64,000 nucleotides of DNA, from contig JABSSW010000050.1 of the NCBI GenBank assembly GCA_018902385.1, positions 124,001 through 188,000 of the forward strand, given 5' to 3'. The position numbers and the translations under genes were made by a program. This DNA is from Physcia stellaris. Lineage: Eukaryota > Ascomycota > Lecanoromycetes > Caliciales > Physciaceae. Shown here one piece after another: positions 11,772 through 22,745 of this stretch. The notes under the pieces were generated by a model. The model ran no database searches and had not been told where the DNA came from. It worked only from the letters and a program-made list of their open reading frames with translations. Each line of letters opens with the position of its first letter. Positions within the stretch are counted from its first letter, which is position 1.

Positions 11772-12878
11772 ACTTTGAAGCCAGGCTCGTTCAGCGGACC
11801 ACAGGAGCCCCCTTACTCTAGTATCTGCAATCCATCGCTTCAGAGGGATGGTATATTATTGATGTACTACTGGATGATCTCGGAAGTGTTTCGGGTCTGA
11901 AGTGGCCAGCTTTGGACTGCTCAGCAATTGCAGAGTACCATGTATATACCTTAATTCGCTGTGGACTAGCATAGAGAGGCTCAATCTACCTTGTCGCTGG
12001 TGGCGCTGTCGACAGATAAATACCCAATTTAGCGTTAAACTCAAAAGAGAGTATGGATCCATGAAGTCTCATGTCTCACATTCCTTGATAGTCTACCTCT
12101 TTGGAGACTCTCTATTCAGCATCAAACCGGCGTCTCCCGGCCTATTCTCATGGAGCCGAAGTAGACGAGTAACATTTCGAACGATTAACTTCTCCTCCAT
12201 CTTTTTCCCTTCGCTGGTAGTACATACTGTCAAGAGCCACTCGCCCTGGAGTCCCGTCATCTTCTCAATGTCTTCAATAAAATTCCTCGAGTCTTTCATC
12301 GATTGCGAGCATGCGCGGAAAGCTACTGTTTTCCCGTTCAGCGACACTACACGTGATAGGGACAGTCATCGAAGCAACGCTTGATCCGCCGCGGAGTAGA
12401 TGCTGTTGAGCTCTGGTAGTGTAATAGAAGAGATACCGTTATCGCCAGATGGCACGATATTCCTTATGCGTCATTCATATCCAAAGCCATCATCAATATC
12501 CAGCCATACGACAAAGATGCCGTAGATATGAAGAGCCCAGATAGGTATTTCATATCTCAGTCGATGTCAGCAGACGCAGATATGAAGAACACGGAGCCTG
12601 TATTTCACATCCCAGTTTATGTCGGCAGTCACCGCAGCTTCGGCTTGAGCATGAGGAATTCATACGCCGTTGGCGCATTTTCAGTTATCTACATCAATTA
12701 TCACATCGTAGGGCAGAGAAAACGTGCGTTGAGAGAGGCGTATAAGTATCTCTTGAGTGGGCTCCTGTTCTGTTGTTCCTAGTTTCTACTTCAGTCAACA
12801 AAATCTATCCAGAAAACTTCTTTCACATAAACACTCTCCGAAGCATCTATTCGGAAAACAAGACCGAGTCGCACAACC
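11772..12878. other. gene-poor stretch with short open frames only
   Basis: Several frames of 60-160 codons exist on both strands (for example 12093-12347 minus and 12528-12782 plus), but none carries motifs I recognise or consistent splice sites. It may hold remnants of old genes. A short direct similarity around 12525-12610 (CCCAGATAGGTATTTCATATCTCAG compared with the text near 12600) is weak. Confidence 0.4.
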
Positions 12879-13259
12879 ATGCAGCAAGACAGAACTCCAG
12901 AGGAAATCCTTCATCTTGGTCTGATTAAGCATCACAGACCCTTCGGCGGCGCAACCGTGCTGATAGACCAATATGCGCGAAAATACGACACCGATGATCA
13001 AGCCTTTCTATTCTGCGCTGTTTACATGCTGGAATTGCAGTGCGAAGAAGTCGTAGTCGCGTATAGAGGATATAAACCTGAGTATTGTGAAATGGACGTC
13101 AATACACTCCTGGCAGTCGCCAAATATATTTACGCAAAGCCCCTAATATTTACGCGAGGCAGCGGTCACTGGAACCATGTTTTTACCATTGCTGCAGGAG
13201 AATACATGAAATGGCTTGTTAGGAGCTACTTGCGTGATGGAAGGCAAGGAGGTGGCTGA
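12879..13259 (+). CDS. hypothetical 126-residue protein
   Basis: Open frame of 126 codons with a good fungal start context (CACAACCATG). The protein has no signal peptide. It contains a mid-section rich in Tyr and hydrophobics (DDQAFLFCAVYMLEL, then VVVAYRGYKPEY) and ends Gly-rich. I do not recognise the family. No intron is needed. Codon use is not obviously different from the neighbours. It could be a real lineage-specific gene or a chance frame; the start context and protein-like composition favour a gene modestly. Confidence 0.4.
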   Translation: MQQDRTPEEILHLGLIKHHRPFGGATVLIDQYARKYDTDDQAFLFCAVYMLELQCEEVVVAYRGYKPEYCEMDVNTLLAVAKYIYAKPLIFTRGSGHWNHVFTIAAGEYMKWLVRSYLRDGRQGGG

Positions 13260-14094
13260 ATGTTGCCCTGGAGGAGGAATAGAAGTAATACCCTGGAGGT
13301 ATGGAAGTAATGTGATGGATGTAATAAAACTGACTTACACAATTCGGAATTTTTGGATCTCCACCTGTTGTATCTACTCATCAACCAAGAGCCGGAAATT
13401 CCCTATTTCAAGTAAGTATTTCCCTCGAAGGACATACAGATTATCCCATGCTGTGATGATCTGATGCAGTTTTAATCCGTAGCAAAGGTCTATTGGCTTA
13501 TTTCCAGCCATTTCCGTGGAAATTCCGTTCCCAAATGATCGGTAAGAAGCTAGTACGACTTTGCTGAGCCGACCAGGAAAAGATTGGGAAGCTTTTACTT
13601 GTAAAGAGAAAATCGTGTGACACAAGGCACCAAGAAAGAGCTTAACAAACAACTCATGAGCATGATACATGTTCAGATACTGCTACAAAGTCGAGGAAGC
13701 GACGGCAAACAAGGCTTGAGGTCGCTATGGATGCGGACGTCCTGCCAGACTACAAAGAGATCGTCTCCTGATCTGCCCTCTACCAGGCTTCTCACAAATT
13801 CGATAGAGCAGTCGTAATACTTGAGATAACTAAGCGGTCACGGTATATGTTGCGCAGGAGCTGAAGTCCCTTCAGTGGTTCCTCATTCCGATAGAGACCT
13901 GTAGGTTTCTGGTAAAATCAGGGGAAAATGTCCGAGTTCGTGGGACACGAGAAGCAAAGCCAGCCCTCTATTGCGATCAGAACGCTGAACACCTGGATCT
14001 CGTTGCTGTTTGCATCACCGACGCTGGATGTGAGACAGTCGATCTCTCGCAGATAAATATAATAATGAAGCCGTTCTGACAGAATGGGGAATTA
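13260..14094. other. intergenic, no confident gene
   Basis: A 98-codon minus-strand frame (13374-13670) looks somewhat protein-like but has no motif or supporting splice site. Nothing else recognised before the MITE. Confidence 0.4.
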
Positions 14095-14558
14095 GCGTGG
14101 AAAGGTTACTTGCGAATCCTTGGCATCCTCCTCCCAGCCCCCCCTCCCCCAAATTTGTATGGTAGTAACCTGAGAAAATTTTTCAATTGATGTTTCAACC
14201 GCCTTTTCAAAGCATATAAACCATTGAAGCCTTAAATACTTTCCTATAGTCGTTTCTTGGTGTTGTTTTATCGGATTTTTTATTCAATGCCTCCAAAACA
14301 AAACAAACTCTAACCCTAACCCTAACCCATCATGATCTCGCGGGCCTGAGTTTTGATGACTTATCGATTTTGCGAAAAGACATGTCTGCAACATCAAGAA
14401 ACGGCTATACAGAAGTATTTATGACTTCAATGATTTATATGCTTTGAAAAGATGGTTGATACATCAATTGAAAATCTCTCTCAGGTTACTGCCATCCAAC
14501 TTTGAGAGGGGGTTCCTGGGAGGAGGATGCCAAGGATTCGCAAGCAACCTTTCCACGC
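14095..14558. mobile_element. long-hairpin MITE flanked by TA (Tc1/mariner-like)
   Basis: Two inverted arms of about 170 bp (14095-14265 and 14389-14558), starting GCGTGGAAAGG at the left end and matching its complement at the right end at roughly 85 percent identity by eye. TA occurs on both sides (14093-14094 and 14559-14560), which fits Tc1/mariner-type insertion. The 123-bp loop codes for nothing and includes a telomere-like tract (14310-14328). The whole 464 bp could fold into one long hairpin, typical of a foldback MITE and a possible source of small RNA. It is non-autonomous; no transposase is present. Confidence 0.8.
14310..14328. repeat. interstitial telomere-like tract (CCCTAA)n
   Basis: About three units of CTAACC, the complement of the usual fungal TTAGGG telomere repeat, in the loop of the hairpin MITE. 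It is too short and too internal to mark a chromosome end. Confidence 0.85.
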
Positions 14559-14560
14559 TA

Positions 14561-15373
14561 AAAGGTGAGACCAACTAGCGCCACCTCGGCTCCGGCGCCT
14601 TCGGGGGCGACATCCCCAATATCCTACCGAGCCTACCTAGTACATACATGTAACCACCGTCCGAGCTCCAGCAATTATCCTCCTTCCAGCTGATAATCAG
14701 CCCCCTAAACTCCAAGATATCATGGCCATATGCAGTCTTTGTCTCGGCGGCTTTACCCTCCAATACCTCGGTTTGGAGGAGAGGGTGTAACTGATCGGCA
14801 TGATGTGAGCGTGAGCCTGGTGGTGATACGCTGCATCGCACAGACAGCTACCGCACCGTTACAAACCCCAGAATTGATCCAGCCAGTGACGAGAAACAAG
14901 CAATCCAGTCATTGCTTGTTCTCAAAGCTTATCATCTGGCATGCCTTGGATGCGGAGACCAGCAGCAACGATTGGACACGTTCAACAACCAATCCACGAA
15001 GATGTTGCACTCCTTTCATGTGCCTGGCAGATCGGTACACTATCCGAAAGAGGATGCTCGTCAGGATGCTTGATATCGAGCCTGCGTTGGAACCTACTGT
15101 AGTCCTGCATCCAAATCTCGCACAACCCCACGCCCTGTCACTGCTCTGCTTCGCTTGACCACCCAATTCACACGAACATGACCTCTTTCCTTTCTGGGCG
15201 CTGGCTCCTTGATGTGCCTGTTCTCCGCGAACAACCCCAACTGATTTGGCTGCACAAAGGCCGATCGTAGTCGACGGGCAAAAGGTATATAACATGCTCT
15301 CTTTGTCTCTTCAGAATACCTTGATTGTGTCCACGAGCAGTCATCTCTCCCTCTAAGCAGCTCTTGACTTAAT
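14561..15373. promoter_or_regulatory. upstream region of the carboxypeptidase gene
   Basis: No supported gene. A TATATAA box at 15286-15292 lies about 80 nt before the ATG at 15374, followed by a pyrimidine-rich leader (CATCTCTCCCTCTAAG), a good fungal core promoter. Minus-strand frames at 14909-15567 run against this promoter and look like chance. Confidence 0.55.
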
Positions 15374-17010
15374 ATGCTTTTCTCAAGTCGCCTGATCTCG
15401 GGCCTTGCCCTAACCTCTATCGCCCTTGCTTCTCCTTTGCCAGGCTCGGCTTCCAAGGACAAACGTTCCTTCGTCGAGCGCGATGGGACCAATTTCACCG
15501 TCTTCGAGCACGCGGCTACTGGTGCCAAGATGGAGTTCGTCACGAATTCGGGCATTTGCGAGACCACACCGGGAGTGAATCAATACTCCGGTTACCTCTC
15601 CGTGGGCACAAACATGAACATGTGGTTCTGGTTGTACGTAACCTGATACTAAGTGCATCATAAAGAGGCCTTCTAATATCTGGCATAGCTTTGAAGCACG
15701 GACAAACCCAACAACAGCACCACTAGCCACTTGGTTCAACGGAGGCCCTGGCTGTTCGAGTATGATCGGTCTCTTCCAAGAGAATGGGCCCTGCCACTTT
15801 GTCAATGGCGCTTCTACTCCGTCGCTCAATCCTTACAGCTGGAACTCCTATGCCAATATGTTGTACATCGATCAGCCAATCGGCGTTGGCTTCAGCTACG
15901 GTACTGACTCGGTAACCTCGACCGTGACCGCAGCACCATACGTCTGGAAGCTACTGCAAGCATTCTACGCGCAATTTCCCCAATACGAAAACCGCAACTT
16001 TGGAGTCTTCACGGAATCTTACGGCGGCCACTACGGCCCCGAATTCGCCGATTACTTCGAGGAACAGAATGCCGCCATATCGACCGGCAGCGTTACGGGC
16101 CAAAACATCAAGCTCGTCGCCCTTGGCATCAATAACGGCTGGTTTGACGCCTCGCTCCAAGAAAAGGCCTACGTAGACTACAGCTACAATAACAGCTACA
16201 AACCCCTGATCTCTAAGACCCAACACGACAACTATATCAACACCTACAACAGCAAGTGCGCGCCTGCACTCGCGAAATGTCGCTCCACAGGCTCCAACGC
16301 AGATTGCAAAGCCAGTGACACCGCATGCTACAATAGCATCGAAGGGCCCCTCTCTCAGTAAGTCTTTGATAGAGCAGCCCCCCTCCCCCTTTCGTTTTTC
16401 CTAGAGCATCTTCACAGTAGGCTTGCTCTGTAAACAACAATGTCTTTTCACTCACTCTTGTTTACCATTGATTTGGCAACGCTGACTCCGACCCTCCCCC
16501 AACAGAGTCGCCGACTTCGACGTCTACGACATCCGCGCCCCTTCCAACGACCCCAACCCCCCAGAAACCTACGCCACCTACCTCACCCAATCCTCCGTCG
16601 TGAAAGCCATCGGCGCCCAATCCACCTACCAGGAATGCCCCAACGCCCCGTACCAGAAATTCGCCTCCACGGGGGACAACTCGCGCTCCTTCCTCGGGCA
16701 GCTCTCGGACGTGGTCAAAAGCGGCGTGACGACGGTCGTGTGGGCCGGCGACGCGGACTGGATCTGCAACTGGTACGGCGGGCTCGCGGCCGCGGAGGCG
16801 GTGTCCTATGCCGGCCAGGCGGCGTTCCGCGCCAAGCAGTTGGCTAGCTATACCGTTGGCGGCCAGGCGGCGGGGACGTTCAAGGTGGTGGATAATTTCT
16901 CGTTTTTGAGGGTTTTTGGCGCGGGACATGAGGTTCCGTTTTATACGCCGAAGGCGGCGTTGCAGGTTTTCAGGCAGGTTATGGAGGGGACGGGGTTGGT
17001 GTCGACGTGA
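15374..17010 (+). CDS. secreted serine carboxypeptidase (peptidase family S10)
   Basis: Three exons (15374-15633, 15689-16357, 16506-17010), introns 55 and 148 nt, 477 residues. It cleaves C-terminal residues from peptides, usually at acid pH. A clear signal peptide (LALTSIALASPLPG) is followed by a possible short pro-region. Family landmarks are WFNGGPGCSSM (oxyanion region), the nucleophile in TESYGGHY (about residue 197), the catalytic Asp in WAGDADWICNW (about 391) and the catalytic His in GAGHEVPFY (about 450). Cys pairs and N-x-S/T sites fit an extracellular or vacuolar enzyme; no retention signal is obvious. The third exon is markedly GC-rich. It is convergent with the sugar transporter gene, 450 bp away. 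Confidence 0.92.
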
Positions 17011-17458
17011 TACCGATTTCTGTACTTGTACGGATGGGAATAGTGGAGCTGGGTGTATGAGGGATTGGGTTGCTTGATGTTGGATGTGTATAGTATTGTA
17101 GTTTTGTAGTGATGATCTTGGGAGAGAAGCATGCATCATCGACAACGCTCCAGAATCCAAATCGTTGGCCGTATCCCCACCATCGGTGATTGTTTCTACG
17201 TCTAGCACGAAATGACTCTGAGAAAGGACCCGTAAGGCGGCGCGAAGCATGCTCTAGCGTTCGCGGTTTGGGAGCAGACCCCAAAAAGGAGTATGTTGAA
17301 TTCATTCACAGCCGCCTAGACAGAAGCCCGCTATCCAGACCAACGCCAAACATACATCATCCGCCACACTTATATGCCAAAACACTATGCACCACATTCG
17401 CTGAACCGCTCCAGTCAAGTCAAGTCGAGTCAAGTCAAGCCACACCAAGATAACAGCC
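17011..17458. other. convergent 3' region with a short AGTCA repeat
   Basis: Shared 3' flank of the carboxypeptidase (plus) and transporter (minus). It includes a minisatellite of TCAAG/TCGAG units at about 17412-17440. No gene is supported. Confidence 0.6.
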
Positions 17459-19565
17459 TCAATCACCCTCCCCCATCTCCTCATCAGCCTCCTTCTTCCT
17501 CTCCGTCTTCGTCTCCCCTTCCTCCCGAATGCGACTAGTCATATAAGCCGCAACCAGCGCAGCCAGTCCTCCGAACCTGAGCACCCAGCCCACACTATCA
17601 TCACCAGGCATGCCTCGTGGTTTCTGCGTGAATTTGAAAATCAAACTGCTCACGAGGGTGGCGATAATCTGCGGTGCAGCTATGGCGACGTTGTGCAACC
17701 CTAGGATGACGCCCGCCTGATCTTCTTTGGCTGCACCGGCGCCTAGCTTTCTGGCAGCCGTGTCGCTTTTGCTGATTTCGGCGCTGATCAGCGCGAATGG
17801 CGCCCACAGCGAAAGAGCCCAGGAGAGACCGATGACTCCCACGAGGACGGTTGCGCTTGTTGGCGTGTTGATGAAGAAAGTTAGGAGCATGCAGAAGGCG
17901 AAGAGGATGTGAGATGATAGCCAGGCGCGGCGGAGGGTGAGTCCGGGGATCTGGGCTGCTGAGAGGAGGCGGGTGAGACGGGAATGTGATGATGGTGAGG
18001 GCGTTGGAGGGAAGAAGGAGGTCATGCTTGCTGACATTGCGGCAGGAGTGCCGGGGGTAGTAGGTTGACCATGCCTATGAGGCGAGCGAACGGAGTGGAA
18101 AGATGGGTTTCGTGAGAGGGTTGTAGGAGCGGTGTAAGAGGGAACAACGATAAATGGTAGAATAAGGTTGGAGATGAATGAGGTGATCGCAAAGATGAGC
18201 AGTCCGAAAGTTGCGACTCTCGTACCCTTTTCCCAAGCTGTATCGATGTCTTCATCGGAGAGATCGGGGTTGGAAGCGAAGTAGGGATTGACGTGTAATT
18301 GGCCAATGTAGGTTGTGATGTAGAAGAGGAACGGAAACCAGCCGATCCAGTTGAAGAATTGAGCTTCGCACACTCGTCGGACTTGAGGATTAAGGCGCTT
18401 GATGGAATAGAAGACTTGGTGAAAGAAGGAGATGACCCCTAATTTCTCATCCGAAGGCGGACCTTCGAGTCGCGGGTCTCTTTCGCGGATGTAAAGGCAG
18501 GATATGACTACAGTTACACCGAGCGTAACGCATGCGATGATGCAGAGCACTTTGAACTGCGTGTTGCCGAAGTAGCCTCCAGTCAGCTCGGGGAGATCTA
18601 CGTAGCCCGACAGATACCCAAGGATACTGCCAACCCCAGTGATGCGACCAGCCCATGCATTTGCATCTTCCTGCTGATGTGTGGGGGCATTGTCAACAAT
18701 AAAGGCTCGTATGCCAGCTTGTACTACACGGAATAATTTAGCGTTCGTTCGCTGAAGAGTAGTTGCACTTACCCGTATTTATGGCAAAGTCTAATATATA
18801 GACAAAGATAATGGCGAAAGTGATCGATGTTACCTTCACTCCGTTTGACGCAGCATCTGCCCCAAATATCCCTAGGACAGCTGAAACTATCTCCCTGGCC
18901 CAAGCGAGGGCCAGCAGAGATAATATTGTCGCGCCCGCGCCTGCCAGCATATATGGTTTGCGTTTACCCCAAGATACCCGGCAGTTGTCGCTCATGATCC
19001 CTACATATGGCTGGACGAGGGTCCCAGAGAGAGGCCCGGCGATCCATACGAGTGCCAGTAATGATTTGCTCATACCCAGAGATAAGAGATATGGCTGTTC
19101 GGTGACGTGTCAGCCCAACTCTCCAGAAGAAGTGCGTTACTCATACCGAGCCATTGGAGATTTCTACAGTCCATGCTATCTGAAGCCTAGGTATACCATG
19201 TCAGCGCTTGAAAGGTGAGTTACGACGCAGCGGGGCCGGGCAGAGTACTCTCACCCTCCTATGCTCAAAGTGAGCAGGAAAAGGTACCACACGCTCTTCG
19301 ATTCCTCCTCGTCGTCCTCGTCACAATCAAGCAGACCCGAAGGGGTACTAGGCAAGGGTGGTGCGAGGCCGTCTTGGTTTTCGGGGTATTGGGGAGACAG
19401 CAGAGGAGAACTTTCGTTCAACAGGTCCAAAGACGTGTTTCCCCGAATACCTCTGCTCGACGCTACCGATCTGCGGGGTTGATCTTCGAGAGTCTCCTGA
19501 CTCTTGCGTGCATCCAAAAGCTCCTTTGAAGCTCTCCCCGAGTTTGGCCATTCTGGTGCCATCAA
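17459..19565 (-). CDS. sucrose/alpha-glucoside H+ symporter, GPH family
   Basis: Four exons read on the minus strand: 19565-19255, 19186-19147, 19094-18773 and 18723-17459, with introns of 68, 52 and 49 nt; all phases agree and give 645 residues. The protein has about 12 membrane segments. QIAWTVEISNGSPYLLSLG, then GPLSGTLVQPYVG, SDNCRVSWGKRKPYMLAG, NAWAGRITGVGSILGY and FNWIGWFPFLFYITTYIG match the glycoside-pentoside-hexuronide (TC 2.A.2) transporters related to plant sucrose carriers and S. pombe Sut1. A polar N terminus of about 90 residues and a Ser/Pro-rich central loop (about residues 440-470) face the cytosol. The likely role is plasma-membrane uptake of sucrose or maltose with protons; the exact sugar is inference. 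The 40-nt second exon is unusually short but splices cleanly. Confidence 0.88.
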
Positions 19566-20456
19566 AATTGAAAAGTATATTGGTCCCCAGCGGGCGTTGG
19601 ATGGGTCACCACTCCAAGAAAGATGTTACACGCCTATTACGGGAGAGCAGGTGTTTTCTGAAGTTGGACTTCTATTGCCCACTTATCATGACCTGTGTGG
19701 TGAGCTGATGCCTTCTCCACGAGGTCAATCTAGCGAGGTCATGTGAGGGGTTCTGATCTGTTTTTGAGTGACTGATCAAGGTTGGCAGGCGAAAGACAGT
19801 CTGGCTCGTTTGAGTGAGTGAATGAGTAGGTAGAGTGAAAGTTAGTCATAGGTTTGGTCGAGTTTGGCTGTTCACTCGCTGAGCTGGACTCATCCAACAC
19901 AGCCCACAGCGAGCGCGGAAGAAGAACATCTTAGCGTCGGCGATGTAGGGCCGCATTTTCATGGTGGGGCTCGGTGGGGATCCTCGGTTCTGGGCAGTGG
20001 AGAACCCTGATGCTTTAACCAGACCATCACGGATACCGGCTGTACGCGGGAATATGGTCGGACGATAACATTTGTTGTTTGACGCAAGCAGCAGAGGCTC
20101 CCATATGTATTGACCACCCAGTATTGCCTTGGGAAGCTAGGGCATCCCCATGTCGCAATCGAGATCAGGTACATTATGCAAGTCACTCAGAATGGCTACT
20201 CCCCTCACAGCCACCACAGCCCCAGCTAATCGGGCTAGTAGACTAGATTGTATTCGCCGGTTATCCCAACGGCCAGCTTGCACCCTTGCACTCAACCTGA
20301 ATACCAAGGCCATCATACAGGTACTCTTCAAGTCACCCGAGACATTGCTTGTTACCTAACAATGCTGGCAAGACACTTCTTGAAACCTTCTCTGTCCTAC
20401 ATGGAGTCTGACTTCCAGTACCCTTCCTAACCTGCCCCCTTTCCAACGATATCGCA
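19566..20456. promoter_or_regulatory. divergent upstream region of transporter and NHX1
   Basis: About 890 bp between two genes read away from each other, so it should contain both promoters. A 5-bp-register GAGTGAGTGAATGAGTAGG stretch lies near 19810. No gene or clear TATA box noticed. Confidence 0.45.
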
Positions 20457-22745
20457 ATGGCTTCATTAGCGGGGAACGCTGTATTTGGACTACTGAGTAA
20501 GGAAAGCTTCAGGGACGGATGGACTTGACTGTACTAACAATTGGAATACAGAGCGGCAGTCTGAGGATCCCGACCCCGAAGAAGGTCTGTGAGGGTATCG
20601 TCCTCCAGCGGACTGTAAGGTCGCAAGACTGACTTTGGTCCATACACAGAGCCCGAAGCCGGCGAGAAGGAGAAATTCTCATCATGGGCCCTATTCATCC
20701 TCATCATGCTACTCGCAGTCGCCCTCTTCGCCAGCTACATGCTTCAGCATAAAAGATCCAGGCCGTCCATGAGACGGTGCTGTCCATATTCGCTGGTACG
20801 ATCTTCGTGATCACCCGATATTTTGGCTTGACTGAAAGGGAACAGGGATGGCTGCCGGACTCGTCATCAAGTTGACTGAAGGGACATTCATTCAAAATTT
20901 CGTCAGCTTCGACTATCAATTCTTCTTCAATCTCCTACTTCCCCCAATTATCCTCGCATCAGGTTACGAGCTCCATCAGGTAGCCTCCTTTTTGACACCA
21001 CAAACACCGTCAATGTTACTGATATGTGCAGGCCAACTTTTTCCGAAACATTGGTACCATATTGACCTTTGCCTTTGCTGGGACATTCATCTCAGCTGTT
21101 GTGTTGGGCTTGTTCTTATGGCTGTGGACCCGCATCCCGTTAGACGGGTTCCAGATCTCATTCGTGGAAGCTATATCCGTTGGAGCCACCCTCTCCGCAA
21201 CAGATCCTGTCACTATATTAGCCATTTTCAACACATATAAAGTGGATCCAAAATTATATACGGTTATCTTCGGCGAATCCATCCTGAACGATGCCATCGC
21301 GATCGTCATTTTCGAGACTGCACAACGCTACAGGCCCGGCGGAATCAGGCACGGAGCCCTCTCTGTCTCTGGCTTCTTTGAAGCTATTGGATATTTCTTC
21401 CTGATCTTCTTTGGGAGTATGCTGTTGGGAGTTGCTGTTGGCGTCTCGACAGCGCTTTTACTGAAATATACTCTTGTTCGCCGATTTCCCAAAATAGAGA
21501 GTTGTTTGGTCATTCTCATCGCCTACGCAAGCTATTATTTTGCCAATGGTGCTACCATGTCCGGTACGTCCGTCTGAAAGCAGAAGCCAACGACAAACGT
21601 TATTGACACAACCCTGCTTAGGAATCGTCAGTCTCCTGTTTTGCGGTATAACCCTCAAACATTACGCTTACTACAACATGTCCAGACGTACGCAGCTGAC
21701 GACCAAATACATCTTCCAAGTTCTTGCACAATTGACTGAAAATTTCATATTCATCTACTTAGGCCTTACTCTGTTTACAGGAGATTCGCTGTCATTTAGG
21801 CCCCTATTCATCCTCATCACAGTAATTGGTATCTGCGTTGCGAGATGGGCAGCTGTGTTCCCGTTATCAAAGGCAATTAATTGGTTCATCCGTTACCGAG
21901 CGAAGCGCAGAGGAAAGGAAGTCGCAGACGAGCTACCACATTCCTACCAGGTAATGCTTTTCTGGGCAGGATTGCGCGGCGCCGTTGGTGTAGCATTGGC
22001 TGCCGGACTGGATGGTACCAATAGCCCAACTCTGAAGGCCACAATACTCGTGGTTGTAGTGCTTACTGTCATTATCTTTGGCGGTACAACTGCGCGCATG
22101 CTAGAAATCATGAACATCCGTACAGGAGTGGTGGAAGAGATTGACTCTGATGATGAGTTTGACATTGAGACCGTTGCCAATGGAACATATTACCGCAGCA
22201 ATGCCGTCGGACATACCCCATCGCGACACAGTGCGTCCATGCCGCTGGAAGGTGTCAATGTGAAGGTCAACGGTAACAGAAGAGATCCTTACGGTAGCTA
22301 CAGCAGTGGGAATAACAGCCAAAGCCCTCCCGAAAGGCCAAATTCAGCCCTTGGACGGCGGAACTCAGCTATGGGCCAAAGAGAGAGGGAGGCCGCTGAT
22401 GCACAGCAAAAGCTGATAAATCGCGACGACAAACCGCCGAGCGACGATGAAGATATATGGTCTGACAGCGACCTGCCACCAGCAGCTCGAATCAAGCCAC
22501 GTTCTCCCAAGAGAAAGATATCACCTTCATCTCGAAGCAATCTGCGGGCCGCTGCCGGTGCTGCAGCATCGGCATCAGGGACGCATACGCCCAACAGTGA
22601 GCATCACATGACGGCGACAGGAGCAATCAGTCAACTGTTCACGGGAACCTCGGAGGAGAACGCGACCTGGTTTACGCAACTGGACGAAGGCTTCATCAAG
22701 CCGACGCTGCTGTTGGATCAAAACGATAGGGGAGGAGGAGTCTAA
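20457..22745 (+). CDS. NHX1: endosomal/prevacuolar Na+(K+)/H+ exchanger, with an apparent frameshift
   Basis: Six exons: 20457-20496, 20552-20584, 20650-20795, 20846-20979, 21032-21563, 21622-22745. Intact, it would be about 669 residues. Very close to yeast Nhx1 (CPA1 family): FSSWALFIL, AVHETVLSIFAG, FFFNLLLPPIILASGYEL, FAGTFISAVVLG, GATLSATDPVTILAIFN, VIFGESILNDAIAIVIFE (the ND ion-binding pair), FWAGLRGAVGVALA. It exchanges luminal protons for Na+ or K+ and sets endosomal pH; the C-terminal tail is long, Ser-rich and cytosolic. Odd point: in exon 3 the frame carrying ...ASYMLQHK does not connect to the frame carrying KIQAVHETV; one base is missing at the A4 run 20751-20754, and no GT-AG intron can repair it. 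This is either a homopolymer sequencing error, which I think more likely because every other exon is intact, or a recent loss-of-function allele. Confidence 0.88.

Noticed and set aside
14310-14328. Chromosome end or subtelomere
   Set aside because: Only about three telomere-like units, inside a MITE and next to single-copy genes on both sides.
14909-15567. Two overlapping minus-strand frames of 128 and 157 codons
   Set aside because: They run through the TATA box, leader and first exon of the S10 gene and show no motif.
16462-17250. 262-codon minus-strand frame
   Set aside because: Antisense to the GC-rich third exon of the S10 carboxypeptidase; composition is that of a shadow frame.
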